Shown here: positions 54,279 to 63,391 of the stretch, piece after piece
How positions within the stretch are numbered: the first letter of the stretch is position 1
Layout: each line of letters starts with the position of its first letter
Assembly (NCBI GenBank): GCA_900467685.1
Contig: UBQX01000027.1
Span: forward strand, 28,703 to 92,702
From: Hyphomicrobiales bacterium
Lineage (GTDB): Bacteria; Pseudomonadota; Alphaproteobacteria; Rhizobiales; Rhizobiaceae
DNA: 64,000 nucleotides
Direction of reading: 5' to 3'
The notes under the pieces: model-generated
What the model was told of the DNA's origin: nothing
The model's input: only the letters and a program-made list of their open reading frames with translations
The model's database searches: none
Made by a program: the position numbers and the translations under genes

Positions 54279-54938
54279 CTACTTCGCCAGCAGGGCGATG
54301 CCCTGAGCCGAAAAGGCGTCGGCGCGCTGGTCGTCATCCGCGTTGCAGCGTTCGAGCGCCTTGTTCAGCAGCGCGTCCGCCTTGGTTTTCCTGCCGGCAT
54401 CGAGGCCCGGTCTCGAAGAGGCATCCTTCAATCGATTGATCAGGTCCTCGCAGGGAACGGGATGACCTGCCGCGTCGGTGACAGCGATGCCTGAAACAGA
54501 CGCCTTCGCGCCTTTCTCCCCTGCGCCTGGCTTGTCTGCGTTCGCACCAGACGTGTCGAGCACGGTCTTCAATGTGGCAAGCGCTGCATCGACCTTGTCG
54601 GCAGAGGGGCTGCCGTTGCGCAGCGACTTGAAAAGCCCGTCGGCGGCCGCATCCACATTGCCCCAGGCGATCGGGTCAAGTGGGCGAAGGCTCGCCTGCT
54701 TGTCGTCCCATTCGGTCTCGAAGTCAGTGGCCCGCTTCTCGGCGGCCTTGAGATCTCCCGTCGCAGCTATTTTTTGCACGTCGTTCGTGATGACCTTGAA
54801 ATCGGCAAGGTCGCCAAGCCCCTTGCTGCTAACTTGGCTTTGATCGGCCGCCGCAGGTGGGGCAAGATAATGCTCATAGGCTGAAAAAAACGCGACCGGC
54901 ACGGCAATCAGTGCTGTCGCGAGAAGAAATTGTTTCAT
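54279..54938 (-). CDS. Periplasmic/membrane-anchored helical protein of unknown function
   Basis: 219 residues. An N-terminal hydrophobic segment (FLLATALIAVPVAFFSAYEHYLAPPAAA) is a signal peptide or anchor. The remainder is hydrophilic and largely helical (NDVQKIAATGDLKAAEKRATDFETEWDDKQASLRPLD; NVDAAADGLFKSLRNGSP), with a C-terminal segment with two Cys (VPCEDLINRL, LERCNADDDQRA) that could form a disulfide. It lies 32 bp before the COG4705-like gene, so the two are likely co-transcribed. No named family was recognised. Confidence 0.72.
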   Translation of the reverse strand: MKQFLLATALIAVPVAFFSAYEHYLAPPAAADQSQVSSKGLGDLADFKVITNDVQKIAATGDLKAAEKRATDFETEWDDKQASLRPLDPIAWGNVDAAADGLFKSLRNGSPSADKVDAALATLKTVLDTSGANADKPGAGEKGAKASVSGIAVTDAAGHPVPCEDLINRLKDASSRPGLDAGRKTKADALLNKALERCNADDDQRADAFSAQGIALLAK

Positions 54939-55252
54939 GAAGAGGCTCCGGCGTTATCTGATGGGAAGTCCATCGGCGCGTTAACAGAAGGTCTTGTGAG
55001 CCAGGCCGTCTTGCATGTAGGCCTTCGGCTGCTCTGTGAGAGACCTTCTAAGCGCCTCGCAATACGGGCACCTGTCCGAAACCATACGATTTGGTAAGAT
55101 TGCGGCGGCCGGAACGAGGACCTGGGCACGAGCCGTTCGTCAAAGCTGCCAAATGGGAAGTGCTTCTTTACGCTTTTGTATATTTGCGGGAAGGTCGGGG
55201 ACAGAAAGGTGTGGCATCCTTATGTCCGAAGACGAACGCGGGACGGATTAAA
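54939..55252. other. Divergent regulatory region between periplasmic protein and two-component genes
   Basis: 314 bp with no supported gene. It must hold promoters for the periplasmic/COG4705-like unit (minus) and the response-regulator/kinase pair (plus). An AT-rich stretch near 55165-55190 (CTTTTGTATATTTG) is a candidate -10 for the plus-strand unit. No clear direct repeats for an OmpR-type regulator were resolved by eye. Confidence 0.45.
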
Positions 55253-55936
55253 ATGCGTATACTGGTCATAGAAGACGATGAGAAAATGTCGGCCTTCATT
55301 GCCCGCGGGCTGACCGAGGCGGGTCATGTCTGCGACAGCTTGAGGGATGGCCGGGATGGTCTTTTTCAGGCGACGCAAGATCAGGACCAATATGACGTTG
55401 TGATCGTAGATCGGATGCTTCCAGGGCTCGATGGGCTATCGATCGTGCGCGCTGCGCGCGCCGCCCAGATCAAGACACCGGTTCTTTTCCTGACGGCCAT
55501 GGGCGGTGTGGATGACCGTGTCGAAGGGCTGGAGGCCGGCGCTGATGACTATCTCGTCAAGCCCTTTGCCTTTTCAGAACTTCTGGCCCGTGTCAACGCA
55601 TTGGCCCGCCGGCCACCGGTTCAGGAGCAGCGCACGGTGCTGAAAATCGCCGATCTCGAACTGGATCTTGTCAGGCGCAGGGCGCAGCGCGCCGGCCAGA
55701 ATATCGAGCTGCAACCGCGCGAGTTCGTGCTCCTGGAAACGCTGATGCGGGCGGAAGGCAGGGTGCTCACACGCACCATGCTGCTTGAAAAGGTCTGGGA
55801 CATCCATTTCGATCCGCAGACCAGCGTCGTTGAAACGCATATCAGTCGATTGCGCGCCAAGGTCGACAAGCCATTCGACGTGGCACTCGTCCACACTGTA
55901 CGCAATACGGGATACAGCATTCATGCACCCCGCTAG
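55253..55936 (+). CDS. OmpR-family response regulator
   Basis: 227 residues from the ATG at 55253 (MRILVIEDDEKMSAFIARGL). Receiver domain with the acidic pair Asp8/Asp9 (IEDDEK), phosphoacceptor Asp53 (VIVDRMLPGLDG), the Thr of LFLTAMGG and the Lys of DYLVKPFAF. The winged-helix effector domain covers about 125-225 (LQPREFVLLETLMR ... VVETHISRLRAKVDKPFD). It overlaps the kinase gene by 14 bp. Divergence from the COG4705-like unit suggests that unit as its target. Confidence 0.95.
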   Translation: MRILVIEDDEKMSAFIARGLTEAGHVCDSLRDGRDGLFQATQDQDQYDVVIVDRMLPGLDGLSIVRAARAAQIKTPVLFLTAMGGVDDRVEGLEAGADDYLVKPFAFSELLARVNALARRPPVQEQRTVLKIADLELDLVRRRAQRAGQNIELQPREFVLLETLMRAEGRVLTRTMLLEKVWDIHFDPQTSVVETHISRLRAKVDKPFDVALVHTVRNTGYSIHAPR

Positions 55937-57293
55937 ATTCTGGCGCAGCACGCCGTTCCGGCTTGCGGTCGCCTATGCGTTCCTCTTTGTCACCTCGTCG
56001 CTGCTGGTCTATTCGGTCACCTATGTGCTTTTGCGCAAAGAGGTCTATGCAGCGCTCGACGCTTCCGTCGAGGAGACCTACTCGGTCCTCCAGTCCACCT
56101 ATTCGCCCGGCGATGTTGCAGACCTGCTGAAGACGTTGGAAACGTTCAGCCGACTCGAGAAAGGTGACATGCGGGTCTTCTATCTCGGGACGCCAGATGG
56201 GCGACGCCTGGCAGGCAATGCAGGAGCCTTCAAGAACGCGAAAGGGGTGGAAACCGTCACTGCCGCCGACCTCGGGCTTTCGACCGATGACCGGTTTCGG
56301 ATCGTCACCGGCATGCTCGACGGCAACCGGCTGCTGGTCGGGCAGAGCCTGGAAGCGACCGAGGACCTTGCCCAGATCATCTTCTCGAGTTTCGCCTGGA
56401 TGTCGTTCGCAACCTCGCTTCTGGCGGTGGCGGCGGGGATCTATCTGGGTCTGCGGGCACAAAAGCGCATCGATGCCATTGCGCAGACCATGAACGAGAT
56501 CTCCGACGGGCACCTCGCCAGACGAGTTCATCTGACGGGTCGCGGCGACGACATCGACGTCATTTCAGGCCAGATCAATGCGGCTCTGGATCGGCTGTCG
56601 GACCTGATGGAGGGCATGCGACGTGTCAGCGCCGATATCGCGCATGATCTGAAGACGCCGCTCAATCGGCTCAAGCTCATCCTGGAGGATGCGGCTATCC
56701 GCGAGAACAGCGGCAATCCGGTCGGACAGCAATTACAGGAGGCACTGGAGGAAAGCGATCATATCAACGCGACGTTCGAAGCGCTGTTGCGCATCTCCCA
56801 GATCGAAGCCGGGGCGCGCAAATCGCGCTTCACGACGCTCGACATGAAACACATCTTTGAAAATGTCGCCGACATCTTTGCAGGTGTTGCCGAGGATAAC
56901 AGTCAGTCGATCGTCTTTTCCGCCGATGCCGAAGCATCTTTCCCCATCGAGGGCGACAAGGAACTGCTGACCCAACTCGTCGTCAATCTCGTCGAAAACG
57001 CCATCAATCACTGCCCTGCCAGAACCCGCATCACATTGTCCGTCCGGCGGCTGGACGGCCGCTACGTCGCTGCTGTCGAGGACAACGGGCCGGGCATCGA
57101 GGAAGGCGAGCGCGACAAGGTCTTTCGCAGGCTCTACCGCCTCGACAAGAGTCGCAATTCTCCAGGCAATGGCCTTGGGCTCAGCATGGTCAAGGCCATT
57201 GCCGATCTTCACGGGCTCACAGTGACGATCGAGGACTGCAATCCCGGCGCGCGCTTTTTGATTGTATGGTCTGGGCGCAGCCAACCTAATTGA
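55923..57293 (+). CDS. Sensor histidine kinase
   Basis: 456 residues from the ATG at 55923 (MHPARFWRSTPFRLAVAYAFL). Two membrane helices (about 13-35 and 155-178) flank a periplasmic sensor domain. HAMP follows (MNEISDGHLARRVHLTGRGDDIDVISGQIN), then the H-box with the phospho-His (SADIAHDLKTPLNRLKLIL), N-box (NLVENAINH), G1 (DNGPGIEEGER) and G2 (GNGLGLSMV). It pairs with the OmpR-type regulator by a 14-bp overlap. The signal is unknown. Confidence 0.95.
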   Translation: MHPARFWRSTPFRLAVAYAFLFVTSSLLVYSVTYVLLRKEVYAALDASVEETYSVLQSTYSPGDVADLLKTLETFSRLEKGDMRVFYLGTPDGRRLAGNAGAFKNAKGVETVTAADLGLSTDDRFRIVTGMLDGNRLLVGQSLEATEDLAQIIFSSFAWMSFATSLLAVAAGIYLGLRAQKRIDAIAQTMNEISDGHLARRVHLTGRGDDIDVISGQINAALDRLSDLMEGMRRVSADIAHDLKTPLNRLKLILEDAAIRENSGNPVGQQLQEALEESDHINATFEALLRISQIEAGARKSRFTTLDMKHIFENVADIFAGVAEDNSQSIVFSADAEASFPIEGDKELLTQLVVNLVENAINHCPARTRITLSVRRLDGRYVAAVEDNGPGIEEGERDKVFRRLYRLDKSRNSPGNGLGLSMVKAIADLHGLTVTIEDCNPGARFLIVWSGRSQPN

Positions 57294-57598
57294 GGAACCT
57301 TCAATCTCCAAAGAGACGCATTTGGGTTCCCCGCGCACCTCAAATAGCCTGTGGCAGCTTTGGGCCGAACTCGGACAACAACAATGGCTACATGTCCGCT
57401 CTTGCCTGTCGGCAAGCCGAAACTCGCCAGTCCCCTTCCGGCCCCGTGGCGGAAATGATTTCCGCTTTGCGCCCCCAAGTCGGTCGAACAGGTACTCATC
57501 GCTGGTACCCGAAAGCGGACATTGCTCACGGCGCATGTGCGCCAACACTGGACATTGAACCATCGTGCAAATCTGGGTTTGTCGCCACATACACGCGG
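57294..57598. other. Intergenic region with palindrome-core copy
   Basis: 305 bp between the kinase gene (plus) and the Rrf2 gene (minus), which are convergent. It contains GCGGAAAT-G-ATTTCCGC (57449-57465), related to the core of the palindrome at 52022-52048. Short open frames here lack family features. Confidence 0.5.
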
Positions 57599-58024
57599 TC
57601 AGCGCTGAAATTCAGCCGGAAAGCCTTTCGCGATATCGGCAAGCGTGACGCTCGCGAATCTTTCCAGTAGCAGGCGTTCCGCATCCTCGAAGACGCCCTT
57701 CAGCGTAGCGTTGACTGCCTGCTCAATCACGCATCCGGGCATATCGTAGGCTGGGCCGATCGCGAATACGGAAGGCTCGCCGACGGCGCGGTAGATATCT
57801 AGAAGGGTCAATTCGTCGAGCGGTCGGACAAGGGTCCAGCCGCCACCGTGCCCCTTCTCGGAGCGAACGTAACCGCTATCGCGCAGACCGGACATCGTGC
57901 GTCGGATCACGACGGGATTGGCGTCGAGCATCGTCGCGATCGTCTCTGAGGTCATCGACCCATTGTGATTGCCCATGTGAACCAGAACATGAAGCATGCG
58001 CGAAAGTCGACTATCCTGCCTCAC
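57599..58024 (-). CDS. Rrf2 family transcriptional regulator
   Basis: 141 residues. It shows an Rrf2 winged helix (SRLSRMLHVLVHMGNH, TSETIATMLDANPVVIRRTMSGLRDSGYVRSEKGHGGGWTLVRPLDELTLLDIYRAVG). Only one Cys is present in the region where [2Fe-2S] members have three (Cys98, MPGCVIEQ), so it is of the non-FeS YwnA-like type, possibly redox-sensing by thiol. It diverges from the CxxC flavoprotein gene, with a dyad in between. Confidence 0.9.
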   Translation of the reverse strand: MRQDSRLSRMLHVLVHMGNHNGSMTSETIATMLDANPVVIRRTMSGLRDSGYVRSEKGHGGGWTLVRPLDELTLLDIYRAVGEPSVFAIGPAYDMPGCVIEQAVNATLKGVFEDAERLLLERFASVTLADIAKGFPAEFQR

Positions 58025-58106
58025 GTTCCATTCCGTGCGTTGGTGCCTCCGAAGACCATATCATATCACGGCCGCAAAAAACGACACAACAAAAGTGGCG
58101 AGAGTA

Positions 58107-58147
58107 TTGACTTGAACGTTTCATGGTACTTATGTTGTTACATGAAA
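58107..58147 (+). promoter_or_regulatory. Promoter and dyad of the flavoprotein gene
   Basis: TTGACT (58107-58112) and TTATGT or TATGTT (58130-58136) form a -35/-10 pair with a 17-18 bp spacer. TTTCATG (58119-58125) and CATGAAA (58141-58147) are perfect inverted arms 15 bp apart flanking the -10, a likely binding site for the divergent Rrf2 regulator. Confidence 0.6.
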
Positions 58148-58158
58148 TGGAGCAAGCC

Positions 58159-59073
58159 ATGAGTGACGAAATCTACGATGTGATCATTATCGGCGGCAGT
58201 TATGCGGGACTATCGTCCGCCATGCAGCTCGGCCGCGCGCGCCGGAAGGTCCTTGTCATCGACGAGGGCCTGAGACGGAACCGCTTCGCCAGCCGGTCGC
58301 ACGGCTTCTTGACCCAGGACGGCGTCGACCCAGCGGTGATCGCGGCCGATGCGCGAGCCCAGGTCATGAAATACCCGACGGTGGAGTGGCTTTCGGCTCA
58401 TGCCAGTGCAGGGCGGCGGATTGAAAAGGCGGAGCCTGGAGGTGCGAGCTTCGGTGTATTGGCCGGAGGACAGCGATACTGGTCGCGTCGGCTCGTTCTG
58501 GCGACCGGCGTGCGTGATCTGCTCCCGACTATAGAGGGATTGGAGGAGCGATGGGGCAAGAGCGTGTTTCATTGCCCGTATTGCCATGGCTACGAACTGA
58601 ACCAAGGAGATATCGGTGTCATCGCCACATCCGCCCTCTCCATGCATCATGCATTGATGCTTCCGGATTGGGGTCTGACCACCTTCCTGCTCAATGGTGC
58701 ATTCGAACCGGACGGGGAGCAGATGTCCACGCTTGCGGCTCGTGGCGTGAAGGTGGAGCGCAGCCTGATAAAGGCCATCGTTGCCGGCGCAGACGTCGAT
58801 CTCGAGGACGGCCGCAGACTCTCGTTCTCGGGCCTGTTCACAATGGCACCGTTCGAGCTGTCGAGCCCGATCGCCGAGCAACTCGGTCTTGAGATGGAGC
58901 TTGGTCCGATCGGATCGGTCATCAAAACGGACGCTATGAAGGAAACCAGTATTCGCGGGGTCTTCGCTTGCGGAGACGCCGCCCGACTCATGGCTTCCGT
59001 GGCGTTGGCAGTCGGCGACGGGAACCTCGCCGGAGCTGCCGCCCATCGGTCGCTTATGTTCGACACCATCTGA
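58159..59073 (+). CDS. Thioredoxin-reductase-like FAD oxidoreductase with CPYC motif
   Basis: 304 residues from the ATG at 58159 (MSDEIYDVIIIGGSYAGLSSAM), with GGAG 7-10 bases upstream. It shows FAD motif GGSYAG, redox-active Cys139-Pro-Tyr-Cys142 in FHCPYCHGYELNQG, and the C-terminal FAD-binding GVFACGDAARLMASVALAVGDG. It is shorter than classical TrxB and lacks the full NADPH GxGxxA motif; such Rrf2-linked flavoproteins often use small thiol or quinone partners. Its substrate is unknown. Confidence 0.88.
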   Translation: MSDEIYDVIIIGGSYAGLSSAMQLGRARRKVLVIDEGLRRNRFASRSHGFLTQDGVDPAVIAADARAQVMKYPTVEWLSAHASAGRRIEKAEPGGASFGVLAGGQRYWSRRLVLATGVRDLLPTIEGLEERWGKSVFHCPYCHGYELNQGDIGVIATSALSMHHALMLPDWGLTTFLLNGAFEPDGEQMSTLAARGVKVERSLIKAIVAGADVDLEDGRRLSFSGLFTMAPFELSSPIAEQLGLEMELGPIGSVIKTDAMKETSIRGVFACGDAARLMASVALAVGDGNLAGAAAHRSLMFDTI

Positions 59074-59403
59074 GACTTCGAGCATGTCGCGCCAGCTCCT
59101 CTGGGCCATGGCGAATATACTCTTGGCTCCCGCTGAAAGGGACGGATTGCATGACAGGCTGCGATATCATTAGCATTTTTCAACGTGCGTAATTGAGTGG
59201 CGGGTCATGCGCACACATATGCTCACCCACTGAATTGTCTACCAAGGAAAGTGAGCGTCTGCTTTGGGGTAATTTCCTGACAGTCTGGCCTAGACCAGTG
59301 ACCAACGTAAGAGAGATTGTCATCAATTAGCACACTGCACAAAGTGGACGAGCTGCCCGTTTGCCGGTAGGACCTAGCGCATGACCAAGCAATCAACTTT
59401 CAG
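59074..59403. other. Intergenic region without a recognisable gene
   Basis: 330 bp after the flavoprotein gene. No open frame with family features, no clear terminator and no repeat was seen. The end (59380 onwards, ATGACCAAGCAATC) may be the decayed 5' end of the VOC gene. Confidence 0.45.
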
Positions 59404-59836
59404 GTGCGGCGTGCTGACCACGTAGGCTTCGCGGTCGCATCCCTCGATGAGTCGCTTTCGTTTTGGGTTGATGGACTCGGCGCGCGGCTCTTGCGCACCG
59501 GCGAGATGGGGGGCGAGTTCCTCGGCCAAGTGACGGGTGCGCATGGCGATCGTGTCGCTGGCGGATCAGACGATCGAACTTCTTGAGTACCAAGGCGTAG
59601 ATCGGCCGAGCGCATCGGCCAAGCCGTTTGACCCAGGCTTCGCGCATCTCGCATTCGTGGTCGACGACATCGACGCACTCCTCTTGAAAATCGCCGCATA
59701 TGGCTGGAAGGCACAAGGCACGCCGCAGTCAATCGCCGGTGGCGCGCGGGCTGGAACACGGGTGATCTACGTCGTTGCCCCTGACGGCGCGACAATCGAG
59801 TTCATGCAACCGATAGCTACCACCCAAAATTACTGA
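59404..59836 (+). pseudogene. VOC (glyoxalase-like) protein, frameshifted
   Basis: The 5' frame reads RRADHVGFAVASLDESLSFWVDGLGARLLRTGEMGGEFLGQVTG, the first beta-alpha-beta module of a VOC protein. Around 59530-59545 the frame changes and continues as RMAIVSLADQTIELLEYQGVD ... GFAHLAFVVDDIDALLLKIAAYG ... RVIYVVAPDGATIEFMQP to a stop at 59836. Joined, this is a near-complete two-module VOC protein of about 144 residues. The 5' start is also uncertain (GTG at 59404, or a further lesion upstream). Real decay or a sequence error is possible. Confidence 0.75.
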
Positions 59837-60226
59837 GACCCTGCCGGGCGGGGGGCAGTTTTCAAGAACTGAAGTTGGGGCCGTGCGCGGACTGTCCGAT
59901 GACGGGTCCCCCAAGGGCGAAACCGGACATCCACGCACGTGATGATGAGGTCCGCGCTCCGTCCTGACCGGTACTTGGCGGGTAAATACGAGGTGCAGCC
60001 TTGCGCCCCCATTTCCGTCGTTCGCGCGAAGGACGAGATTTGTTCAAAAGCGGCCGCTGAGCTTTTCGGGGCTGCATTCGCCGGTCATCAGCGTCACCTG
60101 AACATCGCACCTTGCTTATTAGACTTTTGCATAAAATTTCTATCTTTAAGGGTCACGTTAAATATATTTTATGACATATATAGATACATTAATAAAGCAA
60201 ACTTACATATTGACTCTGAGGCCGTC
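59837..60226. other. Intergenic region, AT-rich promoter of the chemoreceptor
   Basis: 390 bp. The first 270 bp hold nothing recognisable. The last 115 bp (60112-60226) are strongly AT-rich (AAATATATTTTATGACATATATAG) compared with the GC-rich surroundings and probably contain the chemoreceptor promoter. GAGG lies 6 bases before the ATG at 60227. Confidence 0.5.
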
Positions 60227-62017
60227 ATGTTCGCCATTCTGTCGCAAGTCCAAAAGCTCCAAATGATGTCTGTCGAAACGTTGCACGGCAACGTCATGCT
60301 GGCCGACGCTAACCTGAACATCGTCTACATCAACAACTCCGTTCGCGAACTTCTAGGCGAGGCGGAAGCGGATCTGCAGAAGGATTTGCCGCGCTTTTCG
60401 CTTTCAACTCTTGTGGGCTCCAACATCGACATCTTCCACAAGAACCCCTCTCATCAAAGGGGGATGCTGGCCAAGCTGACCAAGCCTCACAAAGCGACCA
60501 TCAATGTCGGCCGGCACGCATTCGACCTCATTGTTACGCCGCTGATCCAGGGTGGCAGGATCCAGGGCTATTCGGTTGAATGGTCAAACGCCAAGGAACG
60601 CCTGCTCAACACGGATTATCGCAACCAGATACAGGCCATGTCCCGCGGAAATGCTGTCATTTCCTTTACTCCCGACGGCATCATCCTCGATGCAAACGAG
60701 AACTTTTCCAAGGTGATGGGCTATCAGGTCGATGAGATCAGGGGCAAACACCATAGGCTCTTCGTCAGCGAGCAATATGCGAACAGCCCCGAATACAGGG
60801 CCTTCTGGGACAAGTTGAGGTCCGGTCACTTCGATACCAATGAATATGTGCGCTATGGAAAATCGGGCAACGAAGTCGTCCTCAATGCCTCTTACAATCC
60901 TATCGCCGACGAAAATGGCAACATCATCAAGATCGTGAAGTTTGCGACCGACGCCACGGGACGGGTCAGAGCCGTCAATGCCCTGGCCGGTGCATTGCAC
61001 AATTTGGCAGAAGGTGACTTGCAGCAGCGCATCGATGTACAGTTTCCCGGTAACCTGGAACGCATCAAGACGGACTTTAACGCCTCCGTCGAGAAGCTGG
61101 AAAATACAGTTGGCCAGATTGGACAGAATGCCAGCGCCATTGCCGCCGGAGCAGGTGAAGTTCGCGCCAGTGCCGACAGCCTCTCTCAGCGCACAGAACA
61201 GCAGGCTGCCTCCGTCGAACAGACAGCGGCAGCTCTGGAGGAGATAACAACCACAGTCAGTGACTCCGCGCGGCGCGCCCGCGAAGCCGGGGAATTGGTC
61301 AACCAGATGCGTGTCAATGCCGAAGGGTCGGGCAAGGTCGTGGACAGTGCAATCGCCGCCATGCAAGCGATCGAGGCGTCGTCTCACCAGATCAGCAACA
61401 TCATCGGCGTCATCGACACGATTGCGTTCCAGACCAACCTGTTGGCCCTCAACGCCGGCGTTGAGGCTGCGCGTGCCGGAGAGGCCGGCAAGGGTTTCGC
61501 TGTCGTCGCACAGGAAGTGCGCGAACTCGCGCAACGTTCTGCCATCGCCGCAAAGGAGATCAAGGAATTGATCACCCGCTCGGCTTCGCAGGTGAGTGAG
61601 GGAGTGGCATTGGTCGACAAGACAGGCAGTGCCTTGCGCGAGATCGTGACGCAGGTTTCCGACGTCAGCGTCAACGTCAGCGCGATCGTTGAATCGTCGC
61701 GCGAACAGTCGTCTGCGCTGAAAGAAATCAATGCTGCCATCAACTCTATTGACCAGGGAACGCAGAAAAACGCTGCCATGGCGGAGGAATCCAATGCCCA
61801 GAGCCACACCCTGGCAAGTGAAGCAGAGACGCTCTCCAATCTGCTCGCTATGTTCAAGACCCGCGATAGAGCGCGGGTGGAGACGATCCACTCACACCAA
61901 AGTCAAGTCTCAAGACCGCGCACTGAGATGAGCCGGGCAACGTCTGTGTCCATGCTTCGGCATTCGAATTCACGATCCGGCAATCTTGCCGTGGTGAATG
62001 ACTGGCAAGAATTTTGA
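60227..62017 (+). CDS. Soluble PAS-type methyl-accepting chemotaxis protein
   Basis: 596 residues from the ATG at 60227 ([16 protein letters not shown]). There is no membrane segment, so it is a cytosolic receptor. Two PAS-like domains (about 10-115 and 130-245) are followed by a HAMP-like segment (about 255-310) and the MCP signalling domain (about 320-560) with the conserved tip [27 protein letters not shown]. The last five residues DWQEF match the xWxxF CheR/CheB tether of major receptors. The ligand is unknown; PAS-MCPs often sense redox or energy state. A PAS-gene stump follows 15 bp downstream. Confidence 0.93.
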   Translation: MFAILSQVQKLQMMSVETLHGNVMLADANLNIVYINNSVRELLGEAEADLQKDLPRFSLSTLVGSNIDIFHKNPSHQRGMLAKLTKPHKATINVGRHAFDLIVTPLIQGGRIQGYSVEWSNAKERLLNTDYRNQIQAMSRGNAVISFTPDGIILDANENFSKVMGYQVDEIRGKHHRLFVSEQYANSPEYRAFWDKLRSGHFDTNEYVRYGKSGNEVVLNASYNPIADENGNIIKIVKFATDATGRVRAVNALAGALHNLAEGDLQQRIDVQFPGNLERIKTDFNASVEKLENTVGQIGQNASAIAAGAGEVRASADSLSQRTEQQAASVEQTAAALEEITTTVSDSARRAREAGELVNQMRVNAEGSGKVVDSAIAAMQAIEASSHQISNIIGVIDTIAFQTNLLALNAGVEAARAGEAGKGFAVVAQEVRELAQRSAIAAKEIKELITRSASQVSEGVALVDKTGSALREIVTQVSDVSVNVSAIVESSREQSSALKEINAAINSIDQGTQKNAAMAEESNAQSHTLASEAETLSNLLAMFKTRDRARVETIHSHQSQVSRPRTEMSRATSVSMLRHSNSRSGNLAVVNDWQEF

Positions 62018-62032
62018 TGAGTTCCGTTCATC

Positions 62033-62176
62033 ATGAAAGCAACCTCATCAACGTCTGGCGCTGATTATGGCGCAAATAACCTCGACAGCGCGTTCGGAAC
62101 CTGCATCGCAGACAAGAATGGCACTATCCTGGATTTCAACGACGCGTTCCTGACCGTTCTGGAGCTTCTGACCTGA
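62033..62176 (+). pseudogene. Truncated PAS-domain gene cut by the IS element
   Basis: The ATG at 62033 opens MKATSSTSGADYGANNLD and the beginning of a PAS domain (FGTCIADKNGTILDFNDAFLTVLELL). After 62168 the frame enters the IS left end and stops at TGA 62174-62176. About 45 codons remain. It lies 15 bp after the chemoreceptor gene, so a PAS-containing sensor or second receptor was probably co-transcribed with it before disruption. The continuation is not found to the right of the IS. Confidence 0.7.
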
Positions 62177-62227
62177 GCCCCAACTTCCCTCCAGTTTTCG
62201 CGAGAGTCTTGGGTTTTCAATCTGGCC

Positions 62228-63067
62228 TCATGCGGCCTGTTTTTCCATAGCCAATTTCATTGCGAATTCGCTGGGTGTGATATCGCCCAGCGACGAGTGG
62301 GGTCTGTTCCTTTTGTAATCCTCCTTCCATGCTGTGATGGCCGCGCGGGCCTGGCCCAGTGATGAGAACAGTGTTTCGTTGAGGCACTCATCACGGAAAC
62401 TGCCGTTGAAGCTTTCGACGAAGCCGTTTTGCATCGGCTTGCCGGGGGCGATGTAATGCCATTCGACCTCGGTCTCCTGACACCATTTGAGGATGGCCAT
62501 GCTGGTCATCTCCGTCCCGTTGTCCGAGACGATCGTCCTCGGCCTTCCCCGCCTGGCGATGAGACTGCCCAGTTCCCGAGCCATCCTTGCGCCAGACAGC
62601 GATGTGTCTGCCACCAGGCAAAGGCATTCGCGGGTGAAGTCGTCGACGACCGTCAGCACCCGGAACCGCCGACCGTCGGTGAAGGCGTCGCTGACGAAGT
62701 CGAGGCTCCAGCGCTCGTTTGGTCGTGACGGCAGAGCCAGAGGACGTCTGGTTCCCAAGGCCCGCTTTCGACCGCCACGCTTGCGCACCGTCAGTTTCTC
62801 TTCCCGATAAAGACGTCGCAGCTTCTTCAGGTTCATGACGATCCCCTTGCGGTCGAGCATCACGTGGATCCGGCGACAGCCGAAGCGGCGGCGCTCTGAC
62901 GCCACCTCCTTCATCGCCTCGCCTATGGCCGCATCGTCAGGCCGCACGCTGCGATATCGCATGCTCGACCGATCCACTGACAGAACCTCGCACGCCCGAC
63001 GCTGGCTCACCCCGTGCTCAGCACAGACATGAGCCACAGCATCCCGCTTCACATCGGGCGTCACCAT
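62228..63067 (-). CDS. IS3-family transposase OrfB
   Basis: 279 residues: an HTH-like N-terminal region, then the rve/DDE integrase core. The DDE residues are seen in [21 protein letters not shown] and [17 protein letters not shown]. The C-terminus [17 protein letters not shown] is the family signature. It is expressed as OrfAB by -1 frameshifting at the A7 run where it overlaps orfA (63067-63073). Apparently intact. Confidence 0.95.
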   Translation of the reverse strand: MVTPDVKRDAVAHVCAEHGVSQRRACEVLSVDRSSMRYRSVRPDDAAIGEAMKEVASERRRFGCRRIHVMLDRKGIVMNLKKLRRLYREEKLTVRKRGGRKRALGTRRPLALPSRPNERWSLDFVSDAFTDGRRFRVLTVVDDFTRECLCLVADTSLSGARMARELGSLIARRGRPRTIVSDNGTEMTSMAILKWCQETEVEWHYIAPGKPMQNGFVESFNGSFRDECLNETLFSSLGQARAAITAWKEDYKRNRPHSSLGDITPSEFAMKLAMEKQAA

Positions 63068-63327
63068 TTTTTTGAAGCGACATCCTTCAGGATCGCATTA
63101 TCCAGCATGGCTTCCGCCAAGAGCTTCTTCAGCTTGGCATTCTCATCCTCAAGCGCCTTAAGCTTGCGCGCATCGGACACGTCCATGCCGCCATACTTCG
63201 CCTTGTACTTGTAGAAGGTTGCATCCGAGATGCCGTACTTGCGGCAGACATCGGCCGTCTTCGCGCCCGCCTCCTGTTCCTTCAATATCCCGATGATCTG
63301 TTCTTCCGTGAACCGTGAACGCTTCAT
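63061..63327 (-). CDS. IS3-family transposase OrfA
   Basis: 88 residues with the HTH of the transposase_8 family ([43 protein letters not shown]) and a leucine-zipper-like C-terminus ([19 protein letters not shown]). It ends just past the slippery A_AAA_AAA at 63067-63073 (minus strand), which allows -1 slippage into orfB. Confidence 0.95.
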   Translation of the reverse strand: MKRSRFTEEQIIGILKEQEAGAKTADVCRKYGISDATFYKYKAKYGGMDVSDARKLKALEDENAKLKKLLAEAMLDNAILKDVASKKW

Positions 63328-63391
63328 TCGTCCGTCTCCTCATTGTGACGGACTCTACCAAAATTTGGAGGAAGTTCAGGGGCTCAGGTCA

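Larger units (their letters stand above)
62169..63391 (-). mobile_element. IS3-family (IS407-group-like) insertion sequence
   Basis: 1,223 bp bounded by imperfect inverted repeats: left TGACCTGAGCCCC-AACTT and right (reverse complement) TGACCTGAGCCCCTGAACTT. It contains orfA and orfB in the -1 overlapping arrangement, both reading leftward. No target duplication is visible: the 3-4 bp flanks are CTTC on the left and CCCT on the right. The flanking genes are unrelated fragments. Confidence 0.9.
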
